Positions 34,167 to 39,161 of a DNA stretch of 39,161 nucleotides are shown piece after piece; within the stretch, counting starts at the first letter, position 1; the number at the start of each line of letters is the position of its first letter. The notes under the pieces were generated by a model, which was not told where the DNA came from, did no database searches, and saw nothing but the letters and a program-made list of their open reading frames with translations. The DNA is from JOPF133 sp052144935 (GTDB lineage: Bacteria > Acidobacteriota > Terriglobia > Bryobacterales > Bryobacteraceae). The position numbers and the translations under genes were made by a program. The DNA lies in NCBI GenBank assembly GCA_052144935.1, contig JBKQPR010000173.1, positions 1-39,161 of the forward strand, read 5' to 3'.

Positions 34167-35048
34167 TCAAATGCTGACCACGGGACAGGGCGCCTCCCGC
34201 AGAATCGAGTACGCATTGGCCCGCAATCTGCCCAGGACGCCGGATCCATGACTGCGGCCGATCACCAGCAGATCGGCATTCCGGTCTCGGGCGGCGTCCC
34301 TCATGGCAGCCGGCACATCGCCCACTTCAATATGCACTTCGCCACCCACCCGCAAGTCCGCCTGAAGCTGCGCGATCCGCTCGCGCGCTTCCTTTTCCAA
34401 CTGGAGACGCCATTCGGGATCGAAAGTAAAGCCCTCGATGCTCACGGTGGCAGCGGGAAGCGCGTGCAGAATCGTCAGATCCGCCGAGAATTCGCGGGCC
34501 ATGGCGGCAGCCCATTCGAGCACCGCCCGGCTCCCGGCGGCGAGATCCAGGGCGCAGGCGATCCGGCGCAGCGCGAAGGACGTCCACTCCGGCGCTTGCT
34601 CCAGGTGAGGCCCCGTCCAAACCGGGCAGTTCGCGTCGTGCAACACTTTGGCGGTGACCGAGCCCAGCAGGAAACGCCGGAATGGGCCGTAGCCGTGGGT
34701 CGGCATCACGATCAGATCGAACTTCCCGGTGTGCGCGTACTCCACGATCTGGCGCGCCGGATCGCCATCCAGGAGGGTCCTGCGCAGCCTGAGATTGGAA
34801 GGCGCGTCACTCAGGAACGCGTCCAGCTCGATTTTGCTTTGGTCCCATCTCTGGGTGAAGAAATCGGCCGCCGGAGGATAGGCATTGACCTCCCCGTAGG
34901 CCACATAGGGGGGCATCACGATATGGAGCAGCGTCAACTCCGCCTGGAAATGGCCCGCCAGGGCCTCGGCATAGCGCGCCGCTCCCCGGCAGCGCTCCGA
35001 GAACTCGACCGGCAGTAGAATCTTGGATACGGAAATCTCTGTATTCAT
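34167..35048 (-). CDS. Tandem universal stress protein (two Usp domains)
   Basis: A 293-residue cytoplasmic protein made of two UspA folds. The first (residues 8-150) begins KILLPVEFSERCRGAARYAE and ends with the ATP-loop pattern MPTHGYGPFRRFLLGSVTAK. The second (about 160-290) begins RIACALDLAAGSRAVLEWAA and ends GRSHGSGVLGRLRANAYSIL, where the final glycine-serine of the ATP motif is replaced by alanine-asparagine, so only the first domain is likely to bind ATP. It is the third gene of a stress-type group with the YbaK and RsbRD-like genes, separated from them by the nested palindrome at 35082-35204. Confidence 0.92.
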   Translation of the reverse strand: MNTEISVSKILLPVEFSERCRGAARYAEALAGHFQAELTLLHIVMPPYVAYGEVNAYPPAADFFTQRWDQSKIELDAFLSDAPSNLRLRRTLLDGDPARQIVEYAHTGKFDLIVMPTHGYGPFRRFLLGSVTAKVLHDANCPVWTGPHLEQAPEWTSFALRRIACALDLAAGSRAVLEWAAAMAREFSADLTILHALPAATVSIEGFTFDPEWRLQLEKEARERIAQLQADLRVGGEVHIEVGDVPAAMRDAARDRNADLLVIGRSHGSGVLGRLRANAYSILREAPCPVVSI

Positions 35049-35081
35049 GGCTCATCGCTCCTTCGAAAGCGGCCGCCCGCT

Positions 35082-35204
35082 GTGGCGCAGGCTCTCAGCC
35101 TGCCGCGTCGAGTCTCCACTCGACGTTCTTGCGGCCTGGGGCAACCAGCGTCGGCAGGAGTGCCGACGCGGCAGGCTGAGACCCCGGCTGAGAGCCTGCG
35201 CCAC
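35082..35204. repeat. Nested palindromic element, outer 19-bp stem with two inner hairpins
   Basis: GTGGCGCAGGCTCTCAGCC (35082-35100) and its exact complement (35186-35204) form the outer stem. Inside, CTCAGCCTGCCGCGTCG (35094-35110) pairs perfectly with 35164-35180. Two small hairpins follow: GTCGAGT-CTCC-ACTCGAC (35107-35124) and GTCGGCA-GGAG-TGCCGAC (35150-35167), each with a 7-bp stem and a 4-nt loop. The two loops, CTCC and GGAG, are complementary. The element lies between the Usp gene start and the RsbRD-like gene and could be a mobile repeat or an RNA structure in the operon transcript. Confidence 0.8.
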
Positions 35205-35215
35205 GTCTGCCACTC

Positions 35216-35668
35216 TCACGCGGTATGCGCGGTATGATGGCGCCAGGCTTTCTCGTATCCGCGCACCAGGTGAATCGTCAGCAAGTCGAAGAACCGCCCG
35301 ATCCGGCGCTCGAACTGCTCCTCGGCGTACAATGCCAGCCAGTCCTGATCGGTTCCCTGCTCGTCGATGAAGTCGATCATCTTATCCTTGAGCAGGCAGA
35401 GGCCGCGGACCGATTCGTGCAAGGGCACCGCCTCCTCGAAGCGAACCTTGCCGAGAGTTTCGTACTCGTGGGCCAGTTGCTCCTCATGGCCGTGCGCCAG
35501 CCAGTGGCCGAGATTCTTGAGGATATCCCTGCCCCGTTCCCGCAGCTCCGGCTCCGGCAGATTTCCCAGGTGGGCCAGGTCCGGATCGCGATGGATCGAA
35601 CGGAGGATACTGGCGGCGATCTCTTCCTCGTGGCTTTCGATCAGGTGGATCAGTTTGCCGGAAAGCAT
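35216..35668 (-). CDS. RsbRD N-terminal-like (globin-fold) stress regulator, putative
   Basis: A 150-residue helical protein: MLSGKLIHLIESHEEEIAAS, then LPEPELRERGRDILKNLGHW, FEEAVPLHESVRGLCLLKDK and a last long helix ending in a histidine-rich tail. The pattern of helices, with the conserved HE/ES residues and LLKDKMIDFI, resembles the N-terminal domain of RsbR/RsbRD stressosome proteins, which sense stress upstream of sigma-B-like factors; here it stands alone without a STAS domain. The ATG at 35668 has GAGGTTC 7 bp upstream. The longer frame seen upstream is an artefact that overlaps the YbaK gene. Confidence 0.6.
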   Translation of the reverse strand: MLSGKLIHLIESHEEEIAASILRSIHRDPDLAHLGNLPEPELRERGRDILKNLGHWLAHGHEEQLAHEYETLGKVRFEEAVPLHESVRGLCLLKDKMIDFIDEQGTDQDWLALYAEEQFERRIGRFFDLLTIHLVRGYEKAWRHHTAHTA

Positions 35669-35691
35669 ATGCGAACCTCCTCGCGGACCGA

Positions 35692-36180
35692 TCACCAGCC
35701 GTGAGCGGCCACGGGCTCCCGCGCCAGCGAGACGATGTGGGGCAAAGCGAGGCGCTGGAATTCCGCCATCCGCATGTGAATCACCTCGCGGTGCGTGCCG
35801 GCATTGAAGGCGATCAAGTCCTGGCGCAGCAGGGTGTTGTCCACGTACACGGACAAGCCGTACAGCGGTCCGAGCGGCGGCATGGCGCCCAGCTCGCAAT
35901 CGGGGAAAAGCGTCCCCAGTTCACTTTCCGTGGCCAGCCGGGCTTGCGACAGCCCCAGCGCGGGACGGACCTCGTGCAAATCCACCAGCTTGCTGGCGGG
36001 AATGACAATCATGTGATATGCGCCATCGCCGAATATCACAACCGTCTTGGCCACCTCCCGTGGGGGCAGGTGTTCCGCGGCGGCAACGTCGCGTGCCGTG
36101 AAGGCCCTGGCATGAGTCGTAAGGGCAAATTCCGCCTGGTGGGAATCGAGGAAACTACGCAGTCGCTCCGAAAGCGGCAT
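35692..36180 (-). CDS. YbaK/ProX-type aminoacyl-tRNA deacylase
   Basis: A 162-residue protein of the YbaK/INS-like editing family, which hydrolyses mischarged tRNAs (for example Cys- or Ala-tRNA Pro) in trans. The family lysine is in REVAKTVVIFG (K45) and the glycine/proline loop is CELGAMPPLG; a DLHEVRPALGLSQARLA segment matches the typical substrate-pocket helix. It has a strong GGAGG 6 bp before the ATG and a TATAAT box at 36200-36205. It heads the group RsbRD-like gene, Usp gene, which suggests a role under stress. The YbaK, ProX and PrdX branches are not distinguishable by eye. Confidence 0.85.
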   Translation of the reverse strand: MPLSERLRSFLDSHQAEFALTTHARAFTARDVAAAEHLPPREVAKTVVIFGDGAYHMIVIPASKLVDLHEVRPALGLSQARLATESELGTLFPDCELGAMPPLGPLYGLSVYVDNTLLRQDLIAFNAGTHREVIHMRMAEFQRLALPHIVSLAREPVAAHGW

Positions 36181-36199
36181 AGGTACCTCCGTTGACCGA

Positions 36200-36205
36200 A
36201 TTATA
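36200..36205 (-). promoter_or_regulatory. Minus-10 box of the YbaK operon
   Basis: A perfect TATAAT on the minus strand at 36205-36200 lies 20 bp ahead of the YbaK start codon and just upstream of a GGAGG ribosome binding site. No good minus-35 hexamer appears at 16-18 bp, so the promoter may need an activator. Confidence 0.45.
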
Positions 36206-36325
36206 CGTCTAAATCGTCCGGCAAGCGACCTTTTTCCATCCGGAAACGCGATTCTCCGGAAGGCCTCCGATCCAGCGGCGGCCCGCTGGCGGGGATCGCA
36301 GCCGGGCCGTTCCTCTCAAGTCCAA

Positions 36326-36601
36326 TTACGCGGCGCGGCCGGCCCCGGTCAGACACTCCCGGCCGCAATTCCGCCGCTCCGGCCAGCGGGCGCAGTCGAC
36401 CACCCGCAGCTCGTTATCCCCGACAGCATGCATCTTCATGGCATGCCACGGGTCCAGCGTGACCAGGGCCGGAGCGCCGATCTCGGGACAGGTTACCTGG
36501 CAGGGGACGCGCGCTCTCCGCCAGACACCCCACAAGGCCCAGCCAGCCGGCGCCGCGAGCGCCAGAATGAACCAGGCAATCACCAAATATGCAGGCCACA
36601 T
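36326..36601 (-). CDS. Small membrane-anchored cysteine-rich protein
   Basis: A 91-residue protein with one N-terminal transmembrane helix (AYLVIAWFILALAAPAGWAL) and a soluble part with five cysteines (CQVTCPEIGAPALVTL, then VVDCARWPERRNCGREC). The cysteine spacing suggests a small metal- or disulfide-stabilised domain outside or inside the membrane. A strong GGAGGAGG precedes the ATG by about 8 bp, so it is well translated. It stands upstream of the YbaK group on the same strand. No family is recognised. Confidence 0.75.
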   Translation of the reverse strand: MWPAYLVIAWFILALAAPAGWALWGVWRRARVPCQVTCPEIGAPALVTLDPWHAMKMHAVGDNELRVVDCARWPERRNCGRECLTGAGRAA

Positions 36602-36788
36602 GAGAGTTTCCTCCTCCCTCCAGTAGACGCCGGCAGTCCCACGGCCTCGACCGGGGCGGGACCCCAGCGATTCGAGATGGCAACAGGGCTTCGCGCTATG
36701 CGAGGTCCCAGCATCAATATAGGACTAATTGGACTGAAATACAACCGGGCGATTGCGAAACGGAAGCGGCAAACCGGAGTTCCGGGTC

Positions 36789-36816
36789 TTGCAATTCACA
36801 ATTGGCCGGGTAAAAT
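36789..36816 (+). promoter_or_regulatory. Sigma-70-type promoter for the 50-residue membrane peptide
   Basis: TTGCAA (36789-36794) and TAAAAT (36811-36816) are spaced by 16 bp. The predicted start near 36823 leaves a leader of about 40 nt with the AGGAGG at 36847-36852 in it, which supports expression of the small gene at 36862. Confidence 0.6.
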
Positions 36817-36861
36817 AGAGTTGGAAGGGCCGTTCTTCCTTGGCGAAGGAGGTTGAAAGCC

Positions 36862-37014
36862 ATGCTGAGTGCCTCTCACGTTCGAATCCACGGCCGCGAC
36901 GAAGAGACGCGCCGCAGGTTGGTATCCGCGTTATGGAACGCGGGCGCTTTGACGCTCGCCGTTCTGACGATTGCGATTGTATTCTTCGGCCTATTGGCGA
37001 TCCGGGCAAGCTAG
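36862..37014 (+). CDS. Small single-span membrane peptide
   Basis: A 50-residue product: a charged head (MLSASHVRIHGRDEETRRRL) and one transmembrane helix (LTLAVLTIAIVFFGLLAI) to the C-terminus. Expression is supported by a perfect AGGAGG 9 bp upstream of the ATG and a fair sigma-70 promoter. It is divergent from the cysteine-rich membrane gene. It may regulate a larger membrane partner; no family is recognised. It was found by reading the sequence directly, being shorter than the usual cut-off. Confidence 0.7.
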   Translation: MLSASHVRIHGRDEETRRRLVSALWNAGALTLAVLTIAIVFFGLLAIRAS

Positions 37015-37060
37015 ATTAGCAGCCCGTGGCAGAAATGCCAGGAACACTGCGTACTGACGC

Positions 37061-37137
37061 GGTGCCCCCTGGGCCCGGCTCTGCAGATTCAGCGAGCTAC
37101 GGAGCCGGGCCCAGTGGGCACCCCGTGAGGGAGCGGT
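37061..37137. repeat. Dispersed palindromic repeat, family B
   Basis: Left arm 37061-37081 (GGTGCCCCCTGGGCCCGGCTC) and right arm 37102-37122 pair with one mismatch around a 20-nt centre; the right flank GTGAGGGAGCGG extends the match to the single arm found inside the FG-GAP gene at 6854-6890. The element lies in the 157-bp gap between the 50-residue gene and the end of the convergent membrane protein gene. Confidence 0.75.
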
Positions 37138-37171
37138 TCTTGCCACGGGCAAGCCAAACTCGCCCGTACAC

Positions 37172-38203
37172 CTATTTCCGGTCTGCCGGCGACAGGCGCC
37201 TGAATCCCTCGGGCAGAATGCCGATGATGACTGCGTCCACTCTGGCACGGTTCTTTTGATACGCGATGGCGGCGGCAATCACGGCCAGTCCGATCGCGGT
37301 CAGCGCCACGGGCAACAGCAACGAATCCTTGAACAGCGAAAATGCCAGGTAGCTGAGATACCCGGCTACTCCCAAAGAGCCGAACACCGCGAACACCCGC
37401 CGGTCCAGCAAGGTCGAAACGGCCAGCAGCGCGATGTTGATCAGGCAATAGGCGAACTTCGGCCACGGACCGGCGCTGTCCATCAAAGAGAGTCCGGCCC
37501 AGAACGACACTACGCCGAAAAGGTATAGCCAGAACGCGTAATCGTCCCTAGTCCGCCGGTCGATCCAATAAGCCACCACTAACATCGCCAGGCCGAAGAC
37601 CACGGATACCCAGAGCCGTTGGTTATAGGTGAACTCCTTCCGGCCAAACAACAGCGGTGTGAGATCCATCGACATGACCCACAGCGCGAACGCAACCGGA
37701 GCGGTCAGAAAGGGAAAGCGCACGAAGCGCAAGGCCACGCCCCCAGCCGCGAGCGTGCCGATTTCCATGTAGAACCGGCTGGCCTTCACGGAAACGTCGA
37801 GAAAGCTGCCTGAAGCGCCCTCCGGCCTCCGCCCCAGCCACCATTCCAATCCGTATACCGCCAGCGGCGCCATCGAAACGGCCACCGTGGTCAACAGGCC
37901 TCCGGCCACGTATAGCTTGCGGGCGCGGAACAGGTACCCACCCAGCCCGCCGAAGACACAGCCATACGCCAAAGCCAGCGCCAGGATGCCGGCTCCTCCC
38001 ACTCGGTCCCAGGCGAGCCCGAAGAAGAACGTCATCGCGCCAATGATGATCAGGCCGCCGAAATAGTAAGCCACATTCAGGGTGTCGAATTTCGGCTGCC
38101 CTTCGGTCGCCGTGGCCAGCCGATTCCACAGGAGACCAGCCTGCTCCTCCGGAATGCCCGCGGCCGCCGCTTCGCGAAGCAGCAGTTCCTTGCCGATATC
38201 CAT
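37172..38203 (-). CDS. Polytopic membrane protein of unknown function
   Basis: A 343-residue protein with a soluble helical N-terminus (LLREAAAAGIPEEQAGLLWN) and about ten transmembrane helices from residue 44 on, of the general DUF2157-like build. The cytoplasmic first helix followed by a glycine-rich first span (YYFGGLIIIGAMTFFFGLAW) is typical of that group. It carries no catalytic motif that can be named. The gene is divergent from the kinase gene at 38273, 69 bp away. Acidobacteria carry several such genes next to kinases, but no functional link is evident here. Confidence 0.75.
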   Translation of the reverse strand: MDIGKELLLREAAAAGIPEEQAGLLWNRLATATEGQPKFDTLNVAYYFGGLIIIGAMTFFFGLAWDRVGGAGILALALAYGCVFGGLGGYLFRARKLYVAGGLLTTVAVSMAPLAVYGLEWWLGRRPEGASGSFLDVSVKASRFYMEIGTLAAGGVALRFVRFPFLTAPVAFALWVMSMDLTPLLFGRKEFTYNQRLWVSVVFGLAMLVVAYWIDRRTRDDYAFWLYLFGVVSFWAGLSLMDSAGPWPKFAYCLINIALLAVSTLLDRRVFAVFGSLGVAGYLSYLAFSLFKDSLLLPVALTAIGLAVIAAAIAYQKNRARVDAVIIGILPEGFRRLSPADRK

Positions 38204-38272
38204 TGCTCTTCACCCGTTGAGTAACCTTAGCATGACGCCGCGGTGTGCGCCAGACTGGTGTAGAATGCGCAG

Positions 38273-39058
38273 ATGCAGCTTAGCGCCGGAACCCGCCTCG
38301 GCCCGTACGAAATCCTCGCGCCATTGGGCGCAGGCGGCATGGGCGAAGTCTGGAAGGCCCGCGATACGCGCCTCGACCGCACGGTCGCCATCAAAGTATC
38401 GGCCGCCCAGTTCAGTGAGCGTTTCGAGCGCGAGGCGCGCGCCGTGGCCGCGCTGAACCATCCCCATATCTGCCAGCTTTACGATGTCGGCCCGAATTAC
38501 CTGGTGATGGAGTACATCGAAGGCAAGCCGCTGGCGGGACCGCTGCCGCTGGATCAGGCCTTGCAATACGCCATCCAGATTGCCGAAGCGCTGGATGCTG
38601 CGCACCAGAAAAGCATCGTCCATCGCGATCTGAAGCCCGCCAATATTATGGTGACCAAGGCGGGGGTGAAGCTGCTCGATTTCGGCCTGGCGAAAATGAG
38701 CGCGCCTAAGGAAGCCGCCGCGGCCGGCGCAACCGAGACCATCGCCTTGACCAAGGAAAACACCATCCTCGGCACCATGCAGTACATGGCGCCGGAACAA
38801 CTGGAGGGCCGGGAGGCCGATGCGCGCGCGGACATCTTCGCCTTCGGCGCGGTGCTCTACGAAATGCTGACGGGCCGCAAGGCATTCGAAGGAAGCAGCC
38901 AGGCCAGCCTGATCGCGGCCATTATGAGCCGCGAACCGCCCTCGGTGTCGGGGCTGGCGCCCGCCGCATTGGACCACATCATCCGCCGCTGCCTGGCCAA
39001 AGATCCGGCCGACCGCTGGCCGACGGCGCGGGACCTAGCGGGAGTTTACAAGATATAG
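38273..39058 (+). CDS. Ser/Thr protein kinase (Hanks type), truncated after the kinase domain
   Basis: A 261-residue product consisting of one bacterial PknB-like kinase domain. The glycine loop is LGAGGMGEV (18-26), the ATP lysine K41, the catalytic loop HRDLKPANI (D119), DFG at 136-138 and APE at 173-175; the domain ends in CLAKDPADRWPTARDL. Close relatives in acidobacteria continue with a transmembrane helix and a WD40 or TolB propeller; here the frame stops seven codons later, in DNA that reads better in another frame. The ATP-lysine to C-helix segment is several residues shorter than usual. A TAGAAT box 7 bp before the ATG hints at a leaderless transcript. Truncation by rearrangement near 39040 is likely. 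Confidence 0.85.
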   Translation: MQLSAGTRLGPYEILAPLGAGGMGEVWKARDTRLDRTVAIKVSAAQFSERFEREARAVAALNHPHICQLYDVGPNYLVMEYIEGKPLAGPLPLDQALQYAIQIAEALDAAHQKSIVHRDLKPANIMVTKAGVKLLDFGLAKMSAPKEAAAAGATETIALTKENTILGTMQYMAPEQLEGREADARADIFAFGAVLYEMLTGRKAFEGSSQASLIAAIMSREPPSVSGLAPAALDHIIRRCLAKDPADRWPTARDLAGVYKI

Positions 39059-39161
39059 CGGAACGGATGAGCAAGTCACGGCTGTAGAACGAGTTGCCGG
39101 TAGTGTCTGGTATGACCTAACGAGGTTGTGGGATGTATCGCTGAAGATCAAGAAGGGCGAA
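39039..39161 (+). pseudogene. Partial reading frame at the window edge, source unknown
   Basis: After the kinase breaks off, the +1 frame is open to the end of the window and contains VAGSVWYDLTRLWDVSLKIK, which looks coding. The final WDVSLKIKKGE resembles the strand just before Walker A in ABC ATPases (xVSLxIKKGE), but no Walker A is inside the window, and the frame has no start codon. It could be a gene fragment joined to the kinase by a rearrangement. Confidence 0.25.

Noticed and set aside
35669..35899. 77-codon extension of the RsbRD-like protein
   Set aside because: It overlaps the YbaK gene in another frame and lacks a ribosome binding site, while ATG 35668 has one.
1..39161. CRISPR array, rRNA or tRNA genes
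   Set aside because: No evenly spaced direct repeats and no tRNA-like cloverleaf or rRNA segment was seen; a tRNA scan could still find a divergent one.

Overview
The window looks like a chromosomal segment of an Acidobacteriota bacterium, most likely from the Solibacter/Bryobacter group. The reasons are a high G+C content, a secreted repeat protein ending in a domain of the TIGR03437 type (first defined in Candidatus Solibacter), several very large exported FG-GAP/VCBS proteins with ASPIC/UnbV ends, a Hanks-type kinase of the acidobacterial style, and three families of dispersed palindromic repeats. The assignment is inference; there is no rRNA or tRNA gene in the window to anchor it.

Layout. 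1-728: a decayed region with two 18-bp palindromes and a small frameshifted gene. 801-2054: glgC (glycogen synthesis). 2067-2174: first copy of a dispersed inverted repeat (family A). 2196-4607: a DedA-family membrane protein, convergent with a sodium/solute symporter and its 50-residue membrane companion. 4608-5219: a remnant of a tyrosine recombinase. 5220-12537: a five-gene minus-strand operon of TPR and FG-GAP/ASPIC-UnbV proteins, with 4-bp start/stop overlaps at three of its four junctions, a clear promoter in front, and family A copy two inserted inside it. 12670-14420: an ABC-type exporter pair. 14463-16922: a small toxin-antitoxin-like and mobile-element island (truncated zeta-like P-loop toxin with its upstream partner, a PIN nuclease with an unrecognised 253-residue partner, and an ISXO2/IS1595-type transposase remnant). 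17657-21963: RND efflux adaptor and pump. 22008-22588: ParD/ParE-type toxin-antitoxin pair. 23061-25181: endonuclease III and a divergent GT-C/TPR membrane protein. 25372-30544: a giant secreted BNR-repeat protein, internally duplicated and broken by a frameshift plus an apparent deletion. 30835-34009: L-2-hydroxyglutarate oxidase and a divergent exported family 3 glycosidase, separated by family A copy three. 34167-36601: a stress-type cluster (tandem universal stress protein, RsbRD-N-like protein, YbaK-type deacylase, small cysteine-rich membrane protein) with a complex nested palindrome. 36862-38203: a 50-residue membrane peptide, a family B repeat and a polytopic membrane protein. 38273-39058: a Ser/Thr kinase domain that stops abruptly where other regulators of this type continue.

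Themes. Housekeeping genes are interspersed with exported, repeat-built proteins typical of soil acidobacteria and with a high density of decaying selfish or addiction elements. The dispersed repeats sit at gene starts and inside operons and in at least one case supply a start codon. The best candidates for something little described are the translationally coupled TPR/FG-GAP operon, the PIN nuclease with its unknown partner, and the nested palindrome at 35082-35204, whose two hairpin loops are complementary to each other.
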